Source: Pedosphaera sp. (GTDB lineage: Bacteria > Verrucomicrobiota > Verrucomicrobiia > Limisphaerales > AAA164-E04). Taken from it: a stretch of DNA of 34,225 nt. This document shows, piece after piece, positions 26,311-34,225 of the stretch (position 1 is the stretch's first letter; each line of letters starts with the position of its first letter). The DNA lies in contig NZFL01000028.1 in the NCBI GenBank assembly GCA_002690655.1, positions 16,528 to 50,752 of the forward strand, in the 5' to 3' direction. A program made the position numbers and the translations under genes. The notes beneath the pieces were generated by a model. It saw only the letters and a list, made by a program, of their open reading frames with translations, was not told the origin of the DNA and did not search any database.

Positions 26311-27832
26311 TCCTGACATGCCGTCACTCACCACACAGAACCTCAGTAAATCCTACGGAGGAACGCATGCTCTGAAGAATGTCTCACTGAAAATACACGC
26401 AGGTGGTATCCATGCACTATGCGGGGAAAACGGCGCAGGTAAATCCACCCTGATCAAAATCCTGAGCGGCGTTGAAACTCCGGACCAAGGCCTTGTTCAG
26501 TGGAATGGAAGCCACTTATCTCTTGGAAAAGTGCAGGAGATGGAATCAAAAGGTATTGTAGCGGTCCATCAGGAGCCAGTGGTTTTTCCGGATTTAAATA
26601 TCGTAGATAATTTATACGCAGGCCGTGAACTATCTTCTGGAATGGGCACTTGGCTGAATACTGCTTCAATGAAGCAACAGACTAGGGATATCCTCGACTC
26701 ATTGGGAGAGGATTTGCCATTGAATCAACCCGTGGGAGAAATGGCGCTGGCGCAACGGCAAATGGTGAGTATTGCACGCGCTCTTTTCAATCAATGCCGA
26801 ATCATCATTCTCGACGAACCAACTGCTTCGCTGACGACCCGAGAGAGTGACGCACTGTTCAAAACAGTAATATCACTCAAGAACCGGGGAGTCGGTATTC
26901 TTTATGTAAGCCATCGACTGGAAGAGGTTTTCCAGTTGGCGGATTGGATCAGCGTGCTGCGCGATGGACTACTCGTCAGCACACAATCGTCAAAAGACTT
27001 ATCGGAGGACGCATTGATCCAGCAAATGGTCGGAAGAAAGGTTGCTTACCCGAGTCGCCAGCGGCCAGTGGATACAGATCTCACTAAGAATAAACCCGTT
27101 CTAGAATTAAAGGCTCTTTCACGCACTCCCGCTTACGATGACATCCATTTGAAGATCCATGCAGGAGAAATCCTGGGCATGTCCGGACTCGTGGGTGCCG
27201 GCCGCTCGGAAATCGCTCGAGCTATTTTTGGAATCGATGAATTCGATACTGGAGAGATTCTTTTTAACGGAAAAAAGTTGCAAAGTCATAGCATTCGAAA
27301 AGCCATTGATTTAGGCATCGCGATGGTTCCTGAAGACAGGCAGCGTCAAGGGCTGGCTCTCCCTCTCTCGGTGGAAACAAATTTATTACTTCCTTCACTC
27401 AATAATTTCCAAGGAATGACGGGTTTGGATCGGTCGCAGATGCGATCCATATCAGGCCATCTCATCTCGAAACTCGGTATCAAAACCGGTTCACCCGACA
27501 ACCCGGCCAGTGCGTTGTCGGGAGGTAATCAACAAAAAATCGTTCTGGGTAAGTGGATACACCGAAACCCGAGCTTATTCATATTGGATGAACCCACCCG
27601 TGGAGTCGATGTAGGAGCAAAAAGCGAAGTGCATCGAATGATTATTGAGCTGGCGAAACAAGGTTCTGCAGTGCTTTTAATATCCTCGGAATTACCAGAG
27701 ATACTATCCTTGTCGGATCGTATCCTGGTGATAACCAAAGGCCACGTCAGCGGAGAATTAGCAAGGGAAGAGGCCAACCAGGAGAAGCTTCTCAAGCTCT
27801 CACTTCCAGAGGAGGCAAAGCAATCGTCATGA
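26303..27832 (+). CDS. rhaT: Sugar ABC transporter ATPase, two-domain (rhamnose type)
   Basis: The 509-residue protein has two ABC domains as in RbsA/XylG-type CUT2 importers. The first carries Walker A GENGAGKST, then VHQEPVVFPDLNIVDNL and Walker B IIILDEPTASL. The first signature reads MALAQRQM rather than the usual LSxGxxQ, an unusual substitution. The second domain has GLVGAGRSE in place of a full Walker A (typical for this class), VPEDRQRQGL, a canonical ALSGGNQQK signature and LFILDEPTRGVDVGAK. It would energise uptake by the permeases encoded next. Likely start is ATG 26303, inside the last codons of rhaI; ATG 26318 is also possible. Longer upstream frames run back through rhaI. It overlaps the next gene by 4 bp. 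Confidence 0.88.
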   Translation: MRDPDMPSLTTQNLSKSYGGTHALKNVSLKIHAGGIHALCGENGAGKSTLIKILSGVETPDQGLVQWNGSHLSLGKVQEMESKGIVAVHQEPVVFPDLNIVDNLYAGRELSSGMGTWLNTASMKQQTRDILDSLGEDLPLNQPVGEMALAQRQMVSIARALFNQCRIIILDEPTASLTTRESDALFKTVISLKNRGVGILYVSHRLEEVFQLADWISVLRDGLLVSTQSSKDLSEDALIQQMVGRKVAYPSRQRPVDTDLTKNKPVLELKALSRTPAYDDIHLKIHAGEILGMSGLVGAGRSEIARAIFGIDEFDTGEILFNGKKLQSHSIRKAIDLGIAMVPEDRQRQGLALPLSVETNLLLPSLNNFQGMTGLDRSQMRSISGHLISKLGIKTGSPDNPASALSGGNQQKIVLGKWIHRNPSLFILDEPTRGVDVGAKSEVHRMIIELAKQGSAVLLISSELPEILSLSDRILVITKGHVSGELAREEANQEKLLKLSLPEEAKQSS

Positions 27833-28830
27833 ATCAAAGGGATGATACCAGAAAAATATCTGGATGGCTTCGCATGATTACCTACCTTCTAAGGCATAGA
27901 GCGATCGGTTTGTTTTTGTTTATCGGACTACTGACCACGGTTGTGAGCTCGATCAACCCAGCATTCCTCAGCGCACAAAACCTGCGGGACATTGCAGTGC
28001 AAGCGGCTCCGGTATGCATCATCAGTTGCGGAGTCATGCTTGTATTGGTAGCAGGTGAAATCGATATTTCAGTGGGTTCCATGATGGGAGTCCTGGCAGC
28101 GAGCATGGGAATCATGGTTTCAGCATCGAGAGCTCAACTTCCGCCACATGTGGCTATCGCCCTGACTTTGTTGATCGGCATCGGAATGGGTCTTTTCAAC
28201 GGCTTGCTGGTGGCATATGTGGGGGTTCCTTCCATCATCGTGACCCTGGGAATGTTGACGACTCTCAGGGGCTTGACCGAAATCATCATGAACGGCGCCT
28301 GGATCACGGACCTTCCCGAAGAAATACGTTTTCTGGGGACAGGCACCATCTTATCCATACCGCTCAGCTTATGGACGACGGCCTGTGTCCTGGCTGTGAC
28401 CATGTGGCTCATCCACCGCACTCCCATAGGTCGACGCATCTATGCGACAGGCAGTAATCCTCAGGCGGCTCAACTTGCGGGACTTTCCATTAAATCCATC
28501 AAGCTCTTTGTTTTTGCCTGGACTGGTTTGCTCACCGCCGTGGCAACGCTGGTCAGTGTACCTCAGTTGTCCGTAGTGGATTCGGGGATTGGTGTTGGCA
28601 CTGAATTACTGGTGGTGACTTGCGTCGTTGTAGGAGGCGTCTCGGTGAATGGCGGAGTCGGTACCTTGAGTGGTGTTCTGTGTGGTGTCGCGCTGATGAC
28701 CATGATTTCAACGGTGCTCATTTTTTTAAAACTCGGAGAACACGCCACCTATTGGTCTCGAGCCATTCAAGGTTTGTTTATCCTGGGAGCTATTCTTGCA
28801 GACCACTGGATTTCAAATCACAAAAAATAA
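27829..28830 (+). CDS. rhaP: Sugar ABC transporter permease (rhamnose type, first)
   Basis: This 333-residue integral membrane protein belongs to the RbsC/BPD_transp_2 family. It has about nine hydrophobic segments and the family motifs MLVLVAGEIDISVGSMMGVLAAS, NGLLVAYVGVPSIIVTLGMLTTLRGL, ATGSNPQAAQLAGLSIKSIKL and GGVSVNGGVGTLSGVLCGV. The start overlaps the upstream stop (ATGA), and GAGGAGG lies upstream as a ribosome-binding site. The last bases overlap the next gene (TAATG). Together with the following gene it would form the heterodimeric channel for the sugar delivered by the lipoprotein encoded third downstream. Confidence 0.87.
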   Translation: MNQRDDTRKISGWLRMITYLLRHRAIGLFLFIGLLTTVVSSINPAFLSAQNLRDIAVQAAPVCIISCGVMLVLVAGEIDISVGSMMGVLAASMGIMVSASRAQLPPHVAIALTLLIGIGMGLFNGLLVAYVGVPSIIVTLGMLTTLRGLTEIIMNGAWITDLPEEIRFLGTGTILSIPLSLWTTACVLAVTMWLIHRTPIGRRIYATGSNPQAAQLAGLSIKSIKLFVFAWTGLLTAVATLVSVPQLSVVDSGIGVGTELLVVTCVVVGGVSVNGGVGTLSGVLCGVALMTMISTVLIFLKLGEHATYWSRAIQGLFILGAILADHWISNHKK

Positions 28831-29783
28831 TGAGAGCGATCTTCCTGCGAATCCTGAGCTTGCCTGAGACTTTTCTGAGCTGCCTGATAATCACGCTTTT
28901 TGCCCTGATCAGCCAACTTGATCCGTCATTCCTGCAATGGGAGGTTCAACGCAGTCTTTCGAGTCACATATGGGAACTCGCCATCATGGCAATACCCATG
29001 ACGCTTATTATCCTCACGGCAGGCATCGATCTTTCAGTGGGCTCCATCATGAGCTTGAGTGCCATCACTGCCGGCATGCTGTTTCAGGCGGGTTCGTCAA
29101 TGCCTCTGGCTTGCGGTGCGGCGCTATTGACTGGCACGCTTGGTGGATTTCTGAACGGGTTTTTCATCGCTCGCATGAGAGTCCATCCCCTGATCATAAC
29201 GCTGGCAACCATGGCTACCTATCGCGGGATCGCAGAGGGCATCAGTCAGGCAAAGCCTGTATCGGGTTTCCCCGTTGGCTTCACACGCCTTGGTCAGGAT
29301 GAATGGTTGAACCTACCTTTTGCCGCTTGGGTATTTTTCATCATGTTTGTTTCAGTTTTCTGGGTGATACACAGGCGCGCATTGGGGGTTCATGTTTATG
29401 CAATCGGAAACAACGACACCGCTTCACGCTTTTCAGGAATCCATGTCAATCGCATTCTGATTGGCCTTTACACCTTTTCCGGCTTCGCCTCGGCGCTGGC
29501 GGCTTTGCTTTTCGTGGCCCGCCGCAATACAGCCAAAGCGGATATTGGAACGGGAATTGAATTGGGAGTCATCACCGCCGTGGTCATTGGAGGTGTGAGT
29601 ATTTTCGGGGGACGCGGCACGTTGGTGGGCACCTGTCTTGGCCTTCTTCTTATTCACGAGACACGCGAGTTCGTCAGTTGGCATTGGAATCGGGATGAAT
29701 TCATCCTGATCGTTCTGGGGTTACTCCTGATTGTTTCGGTTGTGTTCCAAAAACTTTTACGTCATAAACAAAACTCATCATGA
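28830..29783 (+). CDS. rhaQ: Sugar ABC transporter permease (rhamnose type, second)
   Basis: The 317-residue protein is a second RbsC-type permease. It starts MRAIFLRILSLPETF and overlaps the previous stop by one base (TAATG). A longer frame from 28620 crosses the previous gene in another phase and has no membrane-protein character before residue 71, so it is rejected. Motifs include TLIILTAGIDLSVGSIMSLSAIT, NGFFIARMRVHPLIITLATMATYRGIAEG, AIGNNDTASRFSGI and IGGVSIFGGRGTLVGTCLGL. The pair of unequal permeases is the usual arrangement in RhaPQ-type transporters. It overlaps the next gene by 4 bp. Confidence 0.87.
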   Translation: MRAIFLRILSLPETFLSCLIITLFALISQLDPSFLQWEVQRSLSSHIWELAIMAIPMTLIILTAGIDLSVGSIMSLSAITAGMLFQAGSSMPLACGAALLTGTLGGFLNGFFIARMRVHPLIITLATMATYRGIAEGISQAKPVSGFPVGFTRLGQDEWLNLPFAAWVFFIMFVSVFWVIHRRALGVHVYAIGNNDTASRFSGIHVNRILIGLYTFSGFASALAALLFVARRNTAKADIGTGIELGVITAVVIGGVSIFGGRGTLVGTCLGLLLIHETREFVSWHWNRDEFILIVLGLLLIVSVVFQKLLRHKQNSS

Positions 29784-30847
29784 AAAAGTCAAACCCAAGG
29801 AAAATGCATCATCGATTTATTGTAATCTCGCTTCTTGCAGGAATAACCTTCCTTTTCACTGCATGCAGCCCAACCCCACCTTCTGATGCATCTTCAACTC
29901 AATCAGTTTCAAAAGATAACAATAAAAAGAAAATCACCATTTGCCTGATCCCCAAAAAAAAGGGACTTCCTTACTTCACCTCGTGTGCCAAAGGAGCTGA
30001 GGAAGCCGCAATGGAACTTGGTAATGTGGAGTTGATTTACGATGGACCAACCGATGGATCACCCGAAAAACAGGCATCCATGATTGAGCAGTACACTTTG
30101 AAAGGTGTGGATGTAATCGCAGTTTCCCCCAATGACCCAAATGTCGTGGCTCCCGCGTTGAGGAAGGCAAGAGAAAGGGGCATCCATGTCCTCTCATGGG
30201 ATGCAGATGCAATTCAGGATTCCCGTGATTTCTTCGTGAACCAGGCGACCGCTGAAGCCATTGCTCACGGAATGGTCAATACGATGGTCCAAGATCTTGG
30301 AGGCCCCGAAACGAGAGCTGATGTTGCTATCGTGACAGCATTCTTGACTGCTGCAAATCAGAATGTCTGGATTGAACACATGAAGACGCACATAGACCAG
30401 AAGTATCCTAATCTGAATTTGGTAGCCATCAAGCCATCGGATGAAGACCAGAAACTGGCCTTCAAGGTCACACAGGACCTCATGAAAGCATATCCTGATA
30501 TCAAGGGGTTCTTTGGCATCAGCTCAGTCTCTTTTCCGGGTGCTGCCGAAGCAGTCAAGCAAGCAGGCAAGACAGGTCAGGTGATGGTCACTGGACTTGC
30601 CACACCTAACAGCATGAGATCATATGTTGAGGGTGGCACGGTTAAATCGGTTGTTTTATGGAATACCGCCGAACTGGGGTACCTGACAATCAAAGTTGGC
30701 GAAGCACTTGCCACCGGAAAATTAAAGCAAGGTGACACTTCCTTCGATGCAGGCAAGCTGGGCAAAAAGAAAATTGCAGGCGACCAGGTATTGCTCGGAG
30801 ATATCCTGGTTTTCACCAAGGACAACATCCATCAATACGATTTTTAG
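29780..30847 (+). CDS. rhaS: Sugar-binding lipoprotein of the rhamnose-type ABC transporter
   Basis: The 355-residue protein has a lipoprotein signal: a basic N-terminus, a hydrophobic core and the lipobox LFTAC with Cys at residue 29. A Ser/Pro/Thr-rich linker follows. The mature part is a periplasmic-binding-protein type I fold with KKGLPYFTSCAKGAEEAA, IYDGPTDGSPEKQASMIEQY, VDVIAVSPNDPN, VLSWDADAI and a final PLxGF-like segment. These match the RhaS/LsrB branch of sugar-binding proteins. The in-frame ATG at 29804 would shorten the basic region. Together with isomerase, ATPase and two permeases, this indicates uptake and first conversion of one sugar, most likely L-rhamnose. Binding-protein clades also bind AI-2-like ligands, so the ligand is not settled. 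Confidence 0.86.
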   Translation: MKKSNPRKMHHRFIVISLLAGITFLFTACSPTPPSDASSTQSVSKDNNKKKITICLIPKKKGLPYFTSCAKGAEEAAMELGNVELIYDGPTDGSPEKQASMIEQYTLKGVDVIAVSPNDPNVVAPALRKARERGIHVLSWDADAIQDSRDFFVNQATAEAIAHGMVNTMVQDLGGPETRADVAIVTAFLTAANQNVWIEHMKTHIDQKYPNLNLVAIKPSDEDQKLAFKVTQDLMKAYPDIKGFFGISSVSFPGAAEAVKQAGKTGQVMVTGLATPNSMRSYVEGGTVKSVVLWNTAELGYLTIKVGEALATGKLKQGDTSFDAGKLGKKKIAGDQVLLGDILVFTKDNIHQYDF

Positions 30848-30893
30848 TCCACCGCAAAGCCCCCTTTACATCCATTAAAAAGACAAAACGATC

Positions 30894-32153
30894 ATGCAGC
30901 TGCTACACAGTCTTTTCGGGATGCTATGCATCATTGGCCTGGCATGGCTGTGCTCGCGCAACCGCAAGGCGTTTCCAACACGAATCGTTCTCTGGGGTCT
31001 TGGACTCCAACTTCTTATTGGCATCCTGATCCTGAAAACATCTTTTGGACTCAAGGCGTTTAATATCGCACAAAAAATGGTGATGAAATTGAACGATGTT
31101 TCGCAAGAGGGAGCGGCACTTATATTCGGCCCACTGGCCAGTGCATCTCAATTGGAAGCCAGCTTCGGGCAGGGAAACAGTTTCATCTTTGCGGTTTCCA
31201 TTACTGCTACCATCATTGTTGTCGGCGCTCTGTCCTCCCTTCTTTACCACTGGGGAGTGCTCCAATGGGCCGTGCGTTGCATGGCCATGATCATGCGAAA
31301 GTTGATGGGCACGTCAGGAAGCGAGACACTGGCGACAGTTGCAAACTGCTTTGTCGGTCACACAGAAGCTCCACTGTTGATCAAACCTTACATCAAGCAT
31401 ATGACACAGAGCGAGCTCATGGCTCTGATGACCGGAGGAATGGCAACCATCGCAGGGGGCGTGCTGGCCGTATATGCGCAATTCGGCCGAGCTGCTGGTT
31501 TCCCTGAGCTTGCAGGGCACCTGGTCACTGCCTCACTCATGAGTGCTCCTGCAGCGCTGGTGATTGCAAAAATCATGGTACCCGAAACAGAAAAGAGCAA
31601 GCACTCAAGCGAATCAAATCTGGATTTACAAAAGAGATCCTCCAATAGCATCGATGCCATCTGCCACGGAGCGAAGGATGGAGGGATGCTTGCACTGAAT
31701 GTGATGGCAATGGTCCTGGCATTTGTCGCCCTGGTAGCACTCCTGAACTTCATCCTTCAATGGCCTCAAATGCGATGGGGGGTCAATCAACCCATTTCTC
31801 TTGAAGTAATCTTCGGTTGGATCAACGCTCCGTTTGCATGGCTCATGGGCATTCCCTGGGAACACAGCACGCTGGTTGGCAGTATGCTGGGTGAGCGGAT
31901 CGTATTAAACGAGTTATTCGGCTACCTGTCCCTGACCGAAAATAAAGATACTCTGGACGCTCGTAGTTTTCTCATTGCAAGCTACGCACTTTGCGGATTC
32001 GCCAATTTTGGAAGTGTCGCAGTTCAAATTGGTGGACTGAGTGCATTGGTCCCCGAACGAAGGAGTGAATTTGCCAAAATGGGTTTATGGTCAATGTTTG
32101 CAGGCCTTTTAGCCTGCTACCTCACGGCCACCCTTGTCGGATTACTCATCTGA
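30894..32153 (+). CDS. CNT (NupC) family Na+/H+-nucleoside symporter
   Basis: The 419-residue integral membrane protein fits the concentrative nucleoside transporter family. It has an N-terminal three-helix region, then the central core with GALSSLLYHWG, SGSETLATVANCFVGHTEAPLLI (split here as two pieces of a signature, residues ~142-164), MTQSELMALMTGGMATIAGGVL, and C-terminal VGSMLGERIVLNELFGYL and CGFANFGSVAVQIGGL. The GHTEAPLLI motif with its Glu is the CNT substrate-site signature. It imports nucleosides with a cation. It follows rhaS after 46 bp and precedes the 25-bp inverted repeat. Whether it is part of the sugar operon or an independent unit cannot be told, as no promoter stands out. 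Confidence 0.9.
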   Translation: MQLLHSLFGMLCIIGLAWLCSRNRKAFPTRIVLWGLGLQLLIGILILKTSFGLKAFNIAQKMVMKLNDVSQEGAALIFGPLASASQLEASFGQGNSFIFAVSITATIIVVGALSSLLYHWGVLQWAVRCMAMIMRKLMGTSGSETLATVANCFVGHTEAPLLIKPYIKHMTQSELMALMTGGMATIAGGVLAVYAQFGRAAGFPELAGHLVTASLMSAPAALVIAKIMVPETEKSKHSSESNLDLQKRSSNSIDAICHGAKDGGMLALNVMAMVLAFVALVALLNFILQWPQMRWGVNQPISLEVIFGWINAPFAWLMGIPWEHSTLVGSMLGERIVLNELFGYLSLTENKDTLDARSFLIASYALCGFANFGSVAVQIGGLSALVPERRSEFAKMGLWSMFAGLLACYLTATLVGLLI

Positions 32154-32195
32154 AGAGAATAATTTCTCACTCATTACGGGATTTTCAATCTCGCC

Positions 32196-32254
32196 TATAA
32201 GGGTCAGACATAACTATTGACGTATTGAATCAATAGTTATGTCTGACCCTTATA
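32196..32254. repeat. Perfect 25-bp inverted repeat, palindromic hairpin
   Basis: The arm at 32196-32220 is the exact reverse complement of the arm at 32230-32254, with a 9-base loop CGTATTGAA. The outer part of each arm reads TATAAGGGTCAGAC. It lies 42 bp after the CNT stop and 50 bp before the asparaginase start. The GGGTCAGAC core resembles hairpins associated with REP-like/RAYT-mobilised palindromes in other bacteria (recalled similarity, not searched). The right arm is followed only by ATCAAATT, so a U-tract terminator is weak. No transposase is present in the window. Confidence 0.9.
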
Positions 32255-32303
32255 AATCAAATTGGTTTGCCAAAAAGGGCTTGTATCCTTATCCATATTT
32301 AAG

Positions 32304-33338
32304 ATGAAACATTGCACCAGACGTGGATTCCTATCTAAAGGCGTGATGACGGTCGCAGGTGGCGTCATGTCCCAGACCATCACCCAAAGCGAACCACACT
32401 CTCACCTTGCAGGTAAGAGGCCGGTGTTTGTGTCCACATGGAATTTTGGGCAAACCGCCAATGAAGCCTCTTTGAGGAAATTTGAAGCGGGTGGATCGAT
32501 TCTGGACGCAGTCGAGGAAGGCATTCGATTGACTGAATCAGATCAAAGCAATGCATCAGTCGGAGATGGCGGCAAACCCAACGCAGCCGGGAAGGTACAA
32601 CTCGACGCCTGCATCATGCATGGGCCAGGTGCTAAAGCTGGAAGTGTAGGAGGCATTGAGGACATTGCACATCCCATTTCAGTAGCAAGAGCTGTCATGG
32701 AAAAGACTCCACACGTCATGCTTGTGGGTGAAGGCGCAAAAAAATTCGCGCTCGAACAGGGATTTACGACAAAGAACCTTCTCACGAGCAAACAGCGCAA
32801 GGAATGGCGCAATTGGAGACGTGAAAAGCGCAAAATGGAGGCGGGCAAGGATAATCATGACACAATCGCCTTGGTTGGACTTGATAAAGATGGCACGCTG
32901 GCTGGAGGTTGTTCTACCAGTGGTCTGGCCTACAAGATGCCCGGCCGGGTCGGAGACTCCCCCATCTTGGGAAGTGGCCTCTATGTAGACAACGAAATTG
33001 GAGCTGCGGGCGCAACCGGTGTGGGCGAGAACATCATGCGCTTTTGCGGTTCATTCATGGTGGTTGAATACATGCGACAGGGTTTGACGCCTGAGGAGGC
33101 TTGTTCAGAAACAATCCGACGCATCGCCAGATTGGATGGAAGACCCATCGAAGATCTGCATATAAATTTTATAGCCCTGGATAAAAAAGGACGTTTTGGA
33201 GCCGCCGGTACGGGACAGGGGTTTCCTTATGCTGTCACATATCCGGAATACAGTAACGTGCTTCAAAGCAAGGCGCTGAGCCGAAAACACATTGGCAGCG
33301 AAGGCGGCAACGATCCAATAGAAGATCAATTAAAATAA
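32304..33338 (+). CDS. Tat-exported N4-(beta-N-acetylglucosaminyl)-L-asparaginase family hydrolase
   Basis: From the ATG at 32304 the protein has 344 residues and begins MKHCTRRGFLSKG, a twin-arginine signal. A TTG at 32262 extends the frame, but upstream of the Tat motif it has no signal features. The family is the Ntn-hydrolase asparaginase 2 / glycosylasparaginase group, which self-cleaves before a Thr nucleophile. Here the nucleophile is Thr187 in DNHDTIALVGLD. Other motifs are VSTWNFG, LDAVEEGIRLTE, GGKPNAAGKVQLDACIMHG, GCSTSGLAYKMPGRVGDSPI, GAGLYVDN-type GSGLYVDNEIGAAGATGVGE and TGQGFPYAV. These match glycosylasparaginase more than the L-asparaginase/isoaspartyl peptidase branch. Substrate: glycoasparagine or aspartyl-glucosamine released from glycoproteins. 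The 3' neighbour begins 8 bp later. Confidence 0.9.
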   Translation: MKHCTRRGFLSKGVMTVAGGVMSQTITQSEPHSHLAGKRPVFVSTWNFGQTANEASLRKFEAGGSILDAVEEGIRLTESDQSNASVGDGGKPNAAGKVQLDACIMHGPGAKAGSVGGIEDIAHPISVARAVMEKTPHVMLVGEGAKKFALEQGFTTKNLLTSKQRKEWRNWRREKRKMEAGKDNHDTIALVGLDKDGTLAGGCSTSGLAYKMPGRVGDSPILGSGLYVDNEIGAAGATGVGENIMRFCGSFMVVEYMRQGLTPEEACSETIRRIARLDGRPIEDLHINFIALDKKGRFGAAGTGQGFPYAVTYPEYSNVLQSKALSRKHIGSEGGNDPIEDQLK

Positions 33339-33346
33339 AATAAAGA

Positions 33347-34108
33347 ATGAGTCTTAAGTCTGACAAAAAGAATCGTATGAGGTCCAAGCAAATCCTTTTA
33401 GTAGACGCCGTATCCTGGACTTCAGATTATCCAGAAGGCCATGCATTGCGCAGTGTACCGAAATGGTTTTCAAACGCACTCAAAGGCGCGGAAGGCGTTG
33501 ATCTCCACGCCTGTCACATCGAAGATGATCTGGACAAAGCGATCGATCGAGACATACATGGGGTGATTATCTCAGGTTCTCCCAGCAGCGCCATGGCAAA
33601 CGAGGCTGCCAATCAGAATCTGCTCCTTTTCCTGCGCAGTTGCTTGATGCATCGCATCCCTGTGCTTGGTGTATGCTACGGCCATCAAATGATCGCTCGT
33701 TTTCTGAGAGGGCAAGTCCAGACGCATCCAGAGGGTCTGCAACTGATGAACACCGAAATTGAACTCACGCCAACTGGACGCGCATGCCTGCTTTTCAAAG
33801 GCATGAGGACCAAGTTCAAAGCCATTAGTGGACACGCGGATTATGTACCTGAGCTCCCTCCCAATTGCCATCGAATGGCGGGAAGCGAACTCACGCAGAT
33901 TCAGGCTTTCAAATTTCAGAATCTATTGTACGGAGTTCAATTTCATCCGGAATTCACTGAGGAAATCATCAAATACCTGTGGACTCCACGCGTTGCACAG
34001 TGGAAGGAACAGGTTTCGTTTGATCTGGCGCATCGCATCGATACCATGAAAGATCCCAGCCCAACCCATACAATCATTCAAAACTTTGTGAAATATCTAG
34101 CCATATAA
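33347..34108 (+). CDS. Class I glutamine amidotransferase-like protein
   Basis: The 253-residue protein has the type 1 GATase fold with its triad: Cys110 in VLGVCYGHQ, His200 and Glu202 in GVQFHPEFT. IISGSPSS precedes the nucleophile, as in GMP-synthase-like stand-alone GATases. The downstream synthase or acceptor domain is absent, so the partner or substrate is unknown. Alternative start ATG 33377 (MRSKQILLVDAVSW) is plausible and would remove a ten-residue basic leader; no ribosome-binding site decides it. It follows the asparaginase gene by 8 bp and precedes an iron-dependent alcohol dehydrogenase by 10 bp. The three probably share a transcript. A gamma-glutamyl hydrolase of the PuuD type is an alternative role. 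Confidence 0.87.
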   Translation: MSLKSDKKNRMRSKQILLVDAVSWTSDYPEGHALRSVPKWFSNALKGAEGVDLHACHIEDDLDKAIDRDIHGVIISGSPSSAMANEAANQNLLLFLRSCLMHRIPVLGVCYGHQMIARFLRGQVQTHPEGLQLMNTEIELTPTGRACLLFKGMRTKFKAISGHADYVPELPPNCHRMAGSELTQIQAFKFQNLLYGVQFHPEFTEEIIKYLWTPRVAQWKEQVSFDLAHRIDTMKDPSPTHTIIQNFVKYLAI

Positions 34109-34118
34109 ATCATTCAAT

Positions 34119-34225
34119 ATGCGCACAGAAGCCGCGTTTTCCTTTCCTACCCCGGTTCGGTTCGGTGTAGATGTTTTAGACGAAATCGAAAGCGATCTCA
34201 GGCGTTTTCAAATCAAGCGCCCTTT
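34119..34225 (+). CDS. Iron-containing alcohol dehydrogenase, N-terminal fragment
   Basis: The window ends 35 codons into this gene. The visible N-terminus, SFPTPVRFGVDVLDEI followed by FQIKRPF, is the characteristic start of group III Fe-dependent alcohol dehydrogenases (FucO, 4-hydroxybutyrate and 1,3-propanediol dehydrogenase relatives). The metal-binding part and the NAD-binding loop lie outside the window, so the substrate cannot be assigned. Near a rhamnose cassette, a lactaldehyde reductase role is attractive, but this is inference. It follows the GATase gene by 10 bp. Confidence 0.8.
   Translation, partial: MRTEAAFSFPTPVRFGVDVLDEIESDLRRFQIKRP

Noticed and set aside
28620-28829. Upstream extension of rhaQ
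   Set aside because: It reads the rhaP coding sequence in another phase and has an Arg-rich, non-membrane character. The permease homology begins at ATG 28830.

Overview
The window looks like part of a bacterial chromosome of roughly balanced base composition. The closest fit is the Planctomycetota-Verrucomicrobiota-Chlamydiota group, most probably Verrucomicrobiota. This is inference from gene content: a Tat-exported DUF1501 protein, a MoxR/DUF58/von Willebrand A/amidotransferase-like/DUF4175-like operon, secreted lectin-like proteins, a Tat-exported asparaginase, and many starts without a clear Shine-Dalgarno sequence. No rRNA, CRISPR array, integrase, transposase or phage gene was seen.

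Positions 1-6500 hold housekeeping genes: a tRNA-Val(CAC) on the minus strand, a secreted leucine-rich-repeat protein (minus), leuA (plus), an orphan DUF1501 protein (minus) and purH (minus). The DNA between the LRR gene and leuA appears to encode a complete transcription attenuator. It has a 22-residue leader peptide with seven leucines (1548-1616), a 12-bp terminator hairpin with a U tract (1640-1678) and a competing antiterminator pairing. This is the most mechanistically explicit regulatory finding in the window.

Positions 6588-20701 form one long plus-strand gene run, mostly overlapping or closely spaced. It encodes a MoxR AAA+ ATPase, a DUF58 protein, a BatA-like VWA membrane protein, a VWA plus glutamine-amidotransferase-like membrane protein, a DUF4175-like membrane/coiled-coil protein, a secreted alpha/alpha-toroid protein, two tandem paralogous secreted proteins and a YggS-type PLP protein. 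The DUF4175-like gene is split into two frames. The break lies in a 15-bp tandem repeat coding for SQSPP, where the first unit is 14 bp. Losing that one unit would restore a single protein of about 1070 residues.

Positions 20769-25062 (minus) carry a small DUF454 membrane protein, a 900-residue TPR protein and a secreted sialidase-like protein, probably co-transcribed in that order.

Positions 25111-30847 (plus) are a tightly overlapping L-rhamnose-type uptake cassette: an L-rhamnose isomerase-like enzyme, a two-domain sugar ABC ATPase, two permeases and a lipoprotein binding protein. After it come a CNT-family nucleoside transporter, a perfect 25-bp inverted repeat (32196-32254), a Tat-signal glycosylasparaginase-family hydrolase, a class I glutamine amidotransferase and the start of an iron-containing alcohol dehydrogenase cut by the window edge. 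Kinase, aldolase and regulator genes for rhamnose are not in the window.
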